This document shows positions 15,614-23,284 of a stretch of DNA of 40,280 nt, in pieces. Below the pieces are notes generated by a model. The model was not told the origin of the DNA and did not search any database. It saw only the letters and a program-made list of their open reading frames with translations. The stretch is taken from NCBI GenBank assembly GCA_023475225.1, contig JAMCVK010000044.1:1-40280 (forward strand), in the 5' to 3' direction. Each line of letters opens with the position of its first letter. The stretch's first letter is position 1. A program made the translations under genes and the position numbers. Source of the DNA: Chloroflexota bacterium. Its GTDB lineage: Bacteria; Chloroflexota; UBA6077; FW602-bin22; JAMCVK01.

Positions 15614-17680
15614 CTATCCTCCCGTACTTTCTAAAGCCTGGCCGATGATCTTGCCCTCTGATTGGGCTGGAGCCGGTATGCCCAAAAGATGGGTGATGGT
15701 CGGGGTCACATCCACCGTCCAGGGCGGCACCGGCAGCCGATGTCCCTTCCTTATCCCTGGCCCAGCCATCACCAGGACCGCCCGCACCGAGCAGCCCCAC
15801 AGATCAGCGTTCGGTAGATACTCGCCGTGTAGCCCCTGCACATGACCAAATATTCTGGTTTTGATGCCCTCGGGCCCGACCGCATAGAAACAGGTTGTAG
15901 TGGAGAGCATAGCCTCCGTTGGCTCCAGATTGGGCAGGGTGGGTTCCCCCGCATAACCAGGCCGGAAGTAATACACGACGTCCCCAACTGTATCACCCCA
16001 CTGCCCTAAAGTAGACGCCTCCTCCCGGCGTAAAGCCAGGGCCACCGGACACTCCCCTGTCTCTGGATCCACCAGCGCATAAAGCGCCCGAATGATCGCT
16101 CGACGTACCTGCTCATACTCCTCCCCGGGCTCCACGCAGCCATACCTCTCCCGTCCCTTCAGATTGACCCAGACGTTTAGAGCCAGGGGCTGCACGCTCG
16201 CTAGAGGCTGATCAGCCAGGACAGCCTTGGTCCTCTCCCAATCCACCACCAGTTGGCCATTCTCCCTCTTGTAAACCAGCAGCCCGGCATCGAGGAAGGC
16301 CCTCCCCAGCCATACCGTCTTGAACGTCGGTATGGCCGCATGGTCGGAGAGCACTATCACGAGTGTCTCCCCATCAGCACAGCCTCCGACTATCTCCCCT
16401 ACCGCCTTATCCAGCGCTCCATACTCCTGACGAAACCGCTCCCAGGCCTCTTTAGCCCTTCGCGGGTCGTAGCCCTTCCACTGGGGACAAACCTCGTTTA
16501 AAGCCTTATGGTTGAGTCCGTCAGGGGCGTGAATCTGCACAAAGAGAAGATCCCAGGGGTACTTGTTGGCTAGATAACGGGTCATTGCCGCTATCCCTAT
16601 GCATTGGTCAGAGATCGACTCATAGACCTGGCAAAGGGGACTGACCTTATGTCTGAGGCCGCTGCCCCGCCCAGCAGCCACCTTCTCCTCAAACTCCAGC
16701 ATGTGGTCGATGAGCTCATCGGCTATCTCTGGGGGATAGGTCCAGCCCTGCGTATTGTAAATGGGCGTGCGGTACAGCACGACCTCCCGCCCATCAGGGG
16801 ACAGTCGCTCCAGTTTGACCCTGAACTTGCCCCGTACCGGCCCATAGGGCGTCTGAAAGTCGTCGCAAAGCCAGTCGCTCCACTCCCCAGGCCGTAGTCG
16901 GGCGAGGGGCCGCTGGGCATCCCTATCCTTAGTCAGGAGCATCAAGTCATAGCCAGGGTGGCCCGAACCTGTGATTAACAGGTAATAGACCAATCCTCGC
17001 TTGGATTCGAAATTGGCCAACTCCCCACCAAGCCTCCACTCGCCATCCTCGGAGACCCGCAAGCCAACCTCACCGGAGATGACCAGAGCACTCTCCCGTG
17101 GCAGCGGGGATGACTGAACCAAGCCAGACCAACCCTTCGCCTCCGTGAAGATGAGGGGGATATACTCGCCCGAGATAGCACCGTCCTTGCTGGCGTAACG
17201 GCTGGGATAGGTCAGGCGGGAAAGAGGCGAGGAGTAAGGGCCGGAGCCATCGACCACGATGCCCTTCTTGATGTTCGGTGGCCAGCCCCCGGGATAGTTG
17301 ACCAGGATGCACCTCTTCCCCACCCGTTCGGCCGCCTGCCAGATGTACTCAGCCCGCGATAACTGGTTCAGGTTCTCTTTGGAGATATTGGCAAAGCGAG
17401 GGAAGATGTTCGAGCGCACCCAGTGTACCTGGTCGAAGGGTTCGCCAGGGAAATGGATGCCGAAGGAGTTAAGCCCATGTGTGCCCGTCCAGGCCCCCGT
17501 GGCCAGACTGGTCCAGTTGGTCGGTGTATCCACAGGTGGCGAGGAGTACATCGGCGAGTAGACCCCCTCAGCCATCAAACGGCCGATGGCCGGCATGTTC
17601 CCCTCAGCCACGAACTTCTCCGCCATCTCTGGCATCAACCCATCCAGACCGATCAGGATGACCCGCTTCACTTTCTCCAC
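15614..17680 (-). CDS. Alkaline phosphatase-superfamily phosphoesterase (type I phosphodiesterase-like), copy 2
   Basis: This 688-residue protein has GLDGLMPEM (metal-binding Asp13), DTPTNWTSLATG (nucleophile Thr57), QIHAPDGLNH, LSDHAAIP and a late GLHGEYLPNA. It has no signal peptide. The GTG start at 17680 is ten bases after AAGGAGG. It duplicates 11276-13363: N-terminal and catalytic segments are very close even at DNA level, but residues about 165-250 (an insert in the cap region) differ strongly, so the copies may have different substrates. It is tightly linked to the threonine synthase-like gene upstream and the PLP lyase downstream. Confidence 0.88.
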   Translation of the reverse strand: MEKVKRVILIGLDGLMPEMAEKFVAEGNMPAIGRLMAEGVYSPMYSSPPVDTPTNWTSLATGAWTGTHGLNSFGIHFPGEPFDQVHWVRSNIFPRFANISKENLNQLSRAEYIWQAAERVGKRCILVNYPGGWPPNIKKGIVVDGSGPYSSPLSRLTYPSRYASKDGAISGEYIPLIFTEAKGWSGLVQSSPLPRESALVISGEVGLRVSEDGEWRLGGELANFESKRGLVYYLLITGSGHPGYDLMLLTKDRDAQRPLARLRPGEWSDWLCDDFQTPYGPVRGKFRVKLERLSPDGREVVLYRTPIYNTQGWTYPPEIADELIDHMLEFEEKVAAGRGSGLRHKVSPLCQVYESISDQCIGIAAMTRYLANKYPWDLLFVQIHAPDGLNHKALNEVCPQWKGYDPRRAKEAWERFRQEYGALDKAVGEIVGGCADGETLVIVLSDHAAIPTFKTVWLGRAFLDAGLLVYKRENGQLVVDWERTKAVLADQPLASVQPLALNVWVNLKGRERYGCVEPGEEYEQVRRAIIRALYALVDPETGECPVALALRREEASTLGQWGDTVGDVVYYFRPGYAGEPTLPNLEPTEAMLSTTTCFYAVGPEGIKTRIFGHVQGLHGEYLPNADLWGCSVRAVLVMAGPGIRKGHRLPVPPWTVDVTPTITHLLGIPAPAQSEGKIIGQALESTGG

Positions 17681-17703
17681 AGAACCATATCCTCCTTATT
17701 TGG

Positions 17704-18966
17704 CTATCTCGTCGGACCGATCTCGCCCCATACTCGGCGCGCCATGGTCATAAACTGGTCTAAATCGCAGTTGATGACCGGTGGTGGCGAGAACATGGAG
17801 AGGGATGCCTCCGGCTGCTTGAGTCCAGAGGCGGTGACCACGCAGACCACCCGCTCCTCCCGCTGCACATCGCCCCTCTCGACCATCTTCTTCAGAGCGG
17901 CCACACTGCTGGCCGCCGCTGGTTCAGCGAAAATCCCTTCCTGCCCCAGCCAGGCTATCGCCTCCAGCATCTCCTCATCCGATACCGCTTCGGCGCTCCC
18001 ACCCGATTCATATATGGCTCTTAAGGCTCTTTTGCCTCCCCCCAGAGGAGCATCAGCGGCGATGCTCTGGGCGATGGTCTTCCGGTTATCCCCAGCTGGT
18101 GCGGCCACCTGCCGTCCTTCCCTATAGGCTATGACGATGGCCGGGGTGGCCTCAGGCTGCACCCCTACCATCTTAGGTAGGCTAGCAATAAGCCCAAGCC
18201 TCCTCAGTTCGTTGAACCCCTTCCAGTCGCCAAAAAGCCCCCCACCGGTGCCCACCGGGTGAATCACCCAGTCTGGCACAGACCAGTTGAGCGCCTCACA
18301 GATCTCATAGGCATAGGTCTTCATCCCCTCATGCCGGAAGGGGTTGATGAAGTTGGTGAATTGATAGAGATTGAGCTCCGTATTCACCCTTCTTAAGAGC
18401 TCGGTCACTTCAGCGAAGGTCTGAAAGCGTACTTTAATTACCTGGTGGCCGTAGACCAGGATCATAGCTAGCTTCTCATCGGTCGTCCACTCATTCACCA
18501 GGATGAGTGCCTGCATGCCCGCCTTGGCTGCATAGGCGGCGAAGGAGCCACCGGCGTTCCCACTGGTGTAGGTGAGGGCCTGTTTTATCCCCATCTCCAC
18601 CGCTTTGCTTACGGCAATCGAGAAGGACCGATCCTTAAGGGAGGCCGTGGGGCCAATAGTGTCATCTTTAACATATACCTCTGGCAGTCCCAATTTGGCC
18701 CCGATCTTCTGGCAACGATGCAGCGGGGTTCCGCCCTCACCCAGGGACACCATATGGCGCTCATCCTTAAGGGGAAGCAATTCTCGCCAGCGCCAGATAG
18801 AACGGCCGCGCCGTTGCACATCCCTCAGCTCAAGGCGCGAACGGATAGCCTCGTAGTCGTAGACGGCGTCAAGGAAGCCACCACACTTGGGGCAGGCATT
18901 AACGGGCTCAAGGTCCGAGTAAGTAGCTTGGCAATCATCACAAACTAGTCCAAGAATACAGCCCAT
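17704..18966 (-). CDS. Threonine synthase-like PLP enzyme
   Basis: Threonine synthase converts O-phosphohomoserine to threonine. Relatives with the same fold perform other beta- or gamma-eliminations and replacements. The 420-residue protein has a four-cysteine N-terminal zinc-ribbon (Cys9, Cys12, Cys25, Cys28), the PLP lysine Lys111 in ASLKDRSF, TSGNAGGSFAAYAAKAG (134-150) and a phosphate-binding GTGGGLFGD. Length and zinc ribbon match bacterial/archaeal threonine synthases. Its place inside a catabolic importer cluster, without thrA or thrB, makes a specialised role on a phosphorylated or amino-sugar-derived substrate possible. The start has GAGGTGA before the ATG at 18966. Confidence 0.8.
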   Translation of the reverse strand: MGCILGLVCDDCQATYSDLEPVNACPKCGGFLDAVYDYEAIRSRLELRDVQRRGRSIWRWRELLPLKDERHMVSLGEGGTPLHRCQKIGAKLGLPEVYVKDDTIGPTASLKDRSFSIAVSKAVEMGIKQALTYTSGNAGGSFAAYAAKAGMQALILVNEWTTDEKLAMILVYGHQVIKVRFQTFAEVTELLRRVNTELNLYQFTNFINPFRHEGMKTYAYEICEALNWSVPDWVIHPVGTGGGLFGDWKGFNELRRLGLIASLPKMVGVQPEATPAIVIAYREGRQVAAPAGDNRKTIAQSIAADAPLGGGKRALRAIYESGGSAEAVSDEEMLEAIAWLGQEGIFAEPAAASSVAALKKMVERGDVQREERVVCVVTASGLKQPEASLSMFSPPPVINCDLDQFMTMARRVWGEIGPTR

Positions 18967-18970
18967 TGGG

Positions 18971-19912
18971 TCACCTCGCTAAATGTCTTAATCTGGGATC
19001 GGTGATATCGCGCAGCCCGTCGCCCAATAGGTTGAAGCCGAGCACTAGCAGGGCGATGGCGATACCGGGAAAGGCTACCAGGTGCGGGGCGATGCTCACA
19101 TAGGTGCGCCCTCGACTCAGCATAGACCCCCATTCAGGCTCCGGGGGTTGCACGCCCAATCCCAGGAAGCTAAGAGCCGCCGCGATAAGGATGGCTGAGC
19201 CGATCCCCAACGATGTCTGCACAATTATCGGTGCTGTACAATTGGGCAGCAGATGGGCCAGGAGAAGCCTGGCATCCGAGGCACCGATGGTTCTGGCGGC
19301 CAGGACGAAATCGAAGTTCTTGACCGTGAGCACTACCGACCGGGTGAGCCGGGCGAAGCCGGGGATGGCCGTGAGCCCAACAGCGATGATGACGTTCGTC
19401 GCCCCCATGCCCAGTGCGCTGACGATGGCTATGGCCAGAACAATGGTCGGTATGGTGAGGAGAACCTCTACAGCCCGCATGATCAAAATATCCAGACGAC
19501 CGCCATAATAGCCAGCCAGCAATCCGGCCGCTACCCCAATCATCATACCGATGCTCGTAGCACTTAGGCCGATAAGAAGCGAAACGCGTGAGCCGAATAT
19601 TATGCGGCTGAGGATGTCACGTCCCACATCATCCATGCCTAGGGGATGAGCGAAGGAGGGGGGCTGTAAACGATAGGCCAGATTCGTTTCCAGGGGCGGG
19701 TATGGAGCGATCCAGGGAGCTGAGACGGCCATAAACACGAACAGCAGGGTAATAATCGTCCCCAGGGCGGCTAGCCGACTCCCCATAAGGAGTCTGCCAA
19801 GAGCCAGGCACGGATCGCCAAGGCGACGCCACAGGTGACCAAGCCATCTCCTAAGGAATAGCCCACTGACCCCCACTGGGATCACGGCCTGGTCATCACG
19901 TCCTTTAATCAT
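18971..19912 (-). CDS. Dpp/Opp-type ABC importer permease (DppC family), importer 2
   Basis: This is a DppC-class permease with the same architecture as importer 1: HPLGMDDVGRDILSRIIFGSRVSLL, AARTIGASDARLLLAHLLPN in the cytoplasmic loop, and LGLGVQPPEPEWGSML near the end. The frame is open to 19996, but the part beyond 19912 overlaps the DppB gene and reads as low-quality Cys/Ser-rich sequence. The ATG at 19912 (MIKGRDD), overlapping the DppB stop by eight bases, is the sensible start (313 residues). No ATPase gene follows; the next gene is the threonine synthase-like enzyme. Confidence 0.92.
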   Translation of the reverse strand: MIKGRDDQAVIPVGVSGLFLRRWLGHLWRRLGDPCLALGRLLMGSRLAALGTIITLLFVFMAVSAPWIAPYPPLETNLAYRLQPPSFAHPLGMDDVGRDILSRIIFGSRVSLLIGLSATSIGMMIGVAAGLLAGYYGGRLDILIMRAVEVLLTIPTIVLAIAIVSALGMGATNVIIAVGLTAIPGFARLTRSVVLTVKNFDFVLAARTIGASDARLLLAHLLPNCTAPIIVQTSLGIGSAILIAAALSFLGLGVQPPEPEWGSMLSRGRTYVSIAPHLVAFPGIAIALLVLGFNLLGDGLRDITDPRLRHLAR

Positions 19913-20825
19913 AGCGCACCCTAGGGTCCAGATACGAATAGGCGATGTCGATGATGAGGTTGAGCAGCAAGAAGACCATCGCATAAAGCAGCACAACCCC
20001 CTGGACCATGGTGTAATCGCGCATGCGCACTGAGTCTATCATCAGGAGCCCGATCCCTGGCCAGGCGAAGACTGTCTCCACAATGATGGAGCCCCCCAGG
20101 AGATAGCCAAACTGGAGACCGGCTATAGTGAGCGTGGGAATGAGGGCATTCCTGAGCGCATGACGTAGGAGGACAACCCTTTCCCTGAGCCCCTTGGAAC
20201 GGGCGGTCCGAATGTAGTCCTGCCCCAGCACCTCCAGCATGCTGGATCTGGTGAGACGAGCGAGGACAGCCATCTGATGAGCAGAAAGGGTGATGGCCGG
20301 CAGCACCAGCTGGGCCAGGGTGCCGCGCCCTGTAGCCGGTAAGAGATTTATCTGGACAGCCAAAACCATCATTAGCATAAGTCCCAACCAGAAGGCGGGG
20401 ATGCACACACCGGCGATGGCTCCGAGCATGCTCACCTGGTCATACACTGAGCCGCGCTTAACGGCCGAGACCACGCCAGCACTCAGACCAACCAGCAGGG
20501 CGATGCTCATCGCAGCCACCGTCAGCTCGATGGTAGCCGGAAAGCGGAGTAACAGTTGATCCAGAACTCCATACCTGAATACCTTAGATATGCCAAGGTC
20601 ACCGTGCAGAAGCCCCCAGAGGTAGTAAGCATATTGGATATAGATGGGCTTATCCAGCCCCATTTCCCGGCGGATAGATTCCACTACGTCCCGGGAGGCC
20701 ATCTCCCCAGCGATGAGCTGGGCCGGATCACCCGGCACAAGTCGGAAGATGACAAAGATCAGTGTCACTACGACGAGAGCGGTTGGGAATATTAACAGCA
20801 GTCTGCGCAGGATATAGGCCGTCAT
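19905..20825 (-). CDS. Dpp/Opp-type ABC importer permease (DppB family), importer 2
   Basis: This DppB-class permease of 306 residues begins MTAYILRRLLLIFPTALVV. It shows LVPGDPAQLIAGE, YIRTARSKGL with ALRNALIPTL, and VFAWPGIGLLMIDSV. The open frame continues to 21011 through repeat material that reads as Pro/Gly-rich junk. The ATG at 20825, with AGGTGA just upstream, is the real start. Homology with the importer 1 permease is clear but the two are not near-identical, so duplication is old or the systems were assembled separately. Confidence 0.92.
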   Translation of the reverse strand: MTAYILRRLLLIFPTALVVVTLIFVIFRLVPGDPAQLIAGEMASRDVVESIRREMGLDKPIYIQYAYYLWGLLHGDLGISKVFRYGVLDQLLLRFPATIELTVAAMSIALLVGLSAGVVSAVKRGSVYDQVSMLGAIAGVCIPAFWLGLMLMMVLAVQINLLPATGRGTLAQLVLPAITLSAHQMAVLARLTRSSMLEVLGQDYIRTARSKGLRERVVLLRHALRNALIPTLTIAGLQFGYLLGGSIIVETVFAWPGIGLLMIDSVRMRDYTMVQGVVLLYAMVFLLLNLIIDIAYSYLDPRVRYD

Positions 20826-21225
20826 CTCTTCACCTGATGAATCGCCGCTATAAGGAGAGAAGCCCTCATCCCCCCTAATCCCCCCTTCTCCCGTCCGGGA
20901 AGGACGGGAGAAGGGGGGATTAGGAACTAGGTCGAAGATTCTTCGAGGCCGAGCCCTATCCTTCTTCGAAGGACTCCCAGAAGGGGCGTCCCCCTTCTGG
21001 ACTATCCCCATCCGCCAGGAGAAGGGGGAAAGAGATTAAGGGCAGAGCCCGCAACCCTGTAGGGGCATGGTCTCCACGCCCTCTGTACTAGGGCAGGTCC
21101 CTAGAACCCTCCCAAAAGGGAACGCCTGCCTTGACCTCCTCTTGCCCAAAGGGATAAAGTCCCCTGAGGCTCCCCATTGTTTAACACTTCAACTATACGG
21201 CCACATAAACCCTCATCATTCGAGG
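20826..21225 (-). repeat. Gene-free gap with long hairpin and repeat copies between binding-protein and permease genes
   Basis: This 400-base stretch has no credible gene. It contains a perfect 22-bp hairpin (arms 20875-20896 and 20902-20923, five-base loop) and a palindromic module at 20975-21008 (arms 20977-20986 and 20991-21000) that recurs at 23074-23107 with two mismatches. Degenerate AGGGCAGAGCCC and CCCTAGAACCCTCCCA-type pieces at about 21040-21115 recur at 23064-23235 and 39990-40015. The position mirrors the hairpin at 9165-9201 in importer 1. The long hairpin probably tunes expression between binding protein and permeases. Confidence 0.65.
20975..21008. repeat. Palindromic repeat module, copy 1
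   Basis: CTCCCAGAAGGGG, then a short spacer and CCCCTTCTGG, ACTATCCCCA. The arms 20977-20986 and 20991-21000 are exact complements. The same module, with two differences, occurs at 23074-23107 in the gap before importer 2's binding-protein gene. Confidence 0.65.
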
Positions 21226-22953
21226 CTAGCGTTTGTAGGCATCGCGCAGAATGGTGAATATGGTTGGCCAGATTACGACCCCCTCCACATTCTTGCGCGC
21301 GCCCACCAGCAGGTCCACGGCATAGAGATAAATCAGTGGCGCATCCGCAGCGATCAGCTCCTGAACCTTGCCATAGTACTCCGCCCGCTTGGCCGGATCG
21401 ATATTGGTTTCGCCCAGATCGATCAGCCTATCCACCTCGGGGTTACTGTACCACATCAGGTTCCAGGCAAGAGGAGCCTTCTCCTTGGTTGGGTTAGAGT
21501 AGAAGATCTGACGCAGATGCTGATTTATCTCTCCAGTAGAGGGGTTGAAACCGAAAAGCAACATCTCATACTTCGCTTCGGCCGGTGGGAGCCTGAGATA
21601 GCCCCAGCGCGCCGCCGCTTCCACCTTCCAGATAGTGGCATCCACCCCAATCTTCTTAAAGCCCGCCTGTGCCGTCTCCACCACCTGAATATCCTTGGGA
21701 TACTCACCCTCCGAGGTGTTGATGGTGAACTTCAGCGGCTGCCCATCCTTCTCCAAAATGCCCGTGGGCCCCGGCTTCCACCCTGCCTCGGCCAGCAACC
21801 GCTTGGCCCTCTCCAGATCGTACTCGTATTTTTGGGCACTCTTATAGCCCTTGATGGCGGGTGCCGCCGGCGAGTCCAGCACCGTCGCATACCCCAGGAA
21901 CAGGTTCTTGACCATGCTCTTCTTATCAACAGCGTAGGCCAGGGCCTGCCTCACCTTGGGATCGTCGAAGGGCTTCTTCAACAGATTCATCTCCAGCCAA
22001 AAGGTACGTAGCCCCTTCTGGCGGATGACCCTGGTGTTGGCCCCCTTCTCTAGTCGAGCCGCCTCCTCCGCCGGGATGTCGTTGGCCAGGTCCGCCTCCC
22101 CCGTCTCCAGCATGGCCACCCGAGCGCCAGGCTCCAGCACCGGCTTCATAACGATCTTATCCAGGGCCGCTTTCCCCTTGAAGTAATCATCGTTCCTGAC
22201 CAGCACAACCTGTACACCAGGGGTGAACTCCTGGAGCTTGTAAGGCCCGGTGCCCACCGGGCGGGCCGTAAACTCCTTCCCCAACTTCTGGACAGCGGTG
22301 GGGCTGGTTATCCCTCCTGAGCCATGGGCCAGGTAATTCAACATCGGACCGAATGGTTTCTCTGTGCCGAGCTTGATCGTATGGTCATCCACGATCTGGA
22401 TCCGCTTGATGTGTAACCAAAGGGTCCGGTTGGGTGTGACAACCTTCGGGTCCAGGATCCGCTCTATATGGAACTTCACCGCCTCAGCGTTAAAAGGTGT
22501 GCCATCGTGGAACTTCACGTTCTTGCGCAGGTAGAAAGTCCAGGTGAGCTGATCGGGTGAGACCTCCCACCTTTCAGCCAGTCCCGGCACGATGTTGAGC
22601 TGCTCATCGAAGGTGACCAGGTTATCATAGAGCAGGAATACCGCCTCGTAGCTGGCTGGATAGGTTTGGGGATTAATCGAGTCTAACTCCTTAATGGGCA
22701 TGTTCTGGGCGTAAACGAGCGTCCCACCGATGGGCTTGGCTGGTGTGGGGGTCGGTGGCTTGACGGCCACTGGGGTTGGGGTCGGTGGGACGACAGCAGT
22801 CGGGGTGGGGGCAGCCGGGGCGGGTGCACAGGCAGCAAGAAGGGCGGCGATGCTTGAGGCCGAAAGCCCCAGGGCCGTAGCCCGCATGATGAACTCCCTG
22901 CGGCTTACCCTCCTTGTGACCAGTTCAGCGAGCAATCGATCGAACTCACTCAT
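21226..22953 (-). CDS. ABC importer substrate-binding lipoprotein (SBP family 5), Tat-type, importer 2
   Basis: This is an extracellular ligand-binding lipoprotein for importer 2. The N terminus has a twin-arginine motif SRREFI (Arg18-Arg19), a hydrophobic stretch and the lipobox LLAAC (Cys42), implying Tat export followed by lipidation. A Pro/Thr-rich spacer of about 35 residues (TPTP-type repeats) links it to the family-5 fold, recognisable by LAERWEVSPDQLTWTFYLR and KFHDGTPFNAEAVKFH. Total length is 575. The importer 1 protein uses a Sec-type signal without such a linker. The start has AAAGGAGA upstream of the ATG at 22953. No consensus promoter was visible in the gap before it. Confidence 0.93.
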   Translation of the reverse strand: MSEFDRLLAELVTRRVSRREFIMRATALGLSASSIAALLAACAPAPAAPTPTAVVPPTPTPVAVKPPTPTPAKPIGGTLVYAQNMPIKELDSINPQTYPASYEAVFLLYDNLVTFDEQLNIVPGLAERWEVSPDQLTWTFYLRKNVKFHDGTPFNAEAVKFHIERILDPKVVTPNRTLWLHIKRIQIVDDHTIKLGTEKPFGPMLNYLAHGSGGITSPTAVQKLGKEFTARPVGTGPYKLQEFTPGVQVVLVRNDDYFKGKAALDKIVMKPVLEPGARVAMLETGEADLANDIPAEEAARLEKGANTRVIRQKGLRTFWLEMNLLKKPFDDPKVRQALAYAVDKKSMVKNLFLGYATVLDSPAAPAIKGYKSAQKYEYDLERAKRLLAEAGWKPGPTGILEKDGQPLKFTINTSEGEYPKDIQVVETAQAGFKKIGVDATIWKVEAAARWGYLRLPPAEAKYEMLLFGFNPSTGEINQHLRQIFYSNPTKEKAPLAWNLMWYSNPEVDRLIDLGETNIDPAKRAEYYGKVQELIAADAPLIYLYAVDLLVGARKNVEGVVIWPTIFTILRDAYKR

Positions 22954-23284
22954 CTTCTTCTCTCCTTTGATTGGCTAACAACCGAACACCATCAACAAAC
23001 AACAGCTCCTTTCCAATGCAACCTGAACTCTATCTCACCTCCTTAACCTTTCTATAACTGAGCCCTAGAACCCTCCCAGAAGGGGTGTCCCCCTTCTGGA
23101 CTACCCCCAAACTCCGGCGGGAGAAGGGGGGAATAAATTTGGAGATACCCAAACCCCAGCAGAAGGACTTCGCCCCTCTGCATCCCTCTAATCTGCGGGA
23201 GAGGGGGGAGGAGGCTAGGGCAGAGCCCCGGAACTCTCCCAGAAGAGAAGGCATCTGAACGCAACCAATCCTCCTTGACCCCCC
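22954..23284 (-). repeat. Gene-free gap upstream of importer 2 with GC-rich repeat copies
   Basis: It holds the palindromic module at 23074-23107 (arms 23076-23085 and 23090-23099), a second piece near 23190-23230 with GCGGGAGAGGGGGGAGG and CTAGGGCAGAGCCCCGGAAC, and an isolated perfect Shine-Dalgarno string TTAAGGAGGTGA (minus strand, 23034-23045) that has no start codon at usable distance. The promoter of importer 2 should lie here or transcription may come from iclR, but I see no good -35/-10 pair. Confidence 0.55.
23074..23107. repeat. Palindromic repeat module, copy 2
   Basis: This is the second copy of the module at 20975-21008: arms 23076-23085 and 23090-23099 around TGTC, followed by ACTACCCCCA. 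It is preceded by AGCCCTAGAACC, which also occurs at 40000-40010. Confidence 0.65.

Noticed and set aside
15612-15800. 63-residue N-terminal extension of the D-cysteine desulfhydrase-like protein
   Set aside because: It lies inside the neighbouring phosphoesterase gene. The ATG at 15611 has a good ribosome binding site and matches the family start.
19905-21011. N-terminal extension of the importer 2 DppB permease
   Set aside because: The first 62 residues are translated from palindromic repeat DNA. A canonical start with ribosome binding site is at 20825.
20826-21225. CRISPR array
   Set aside because: The repeats are few, unequally spaced and internally palindromic, with no regular spacers and no cas genes.
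21067-22011. 314-residue plus-strand frame
   Set aside because: It is the antisense shadow of the importer 2 binding-protein gene, which has clear family motifs and export signals.
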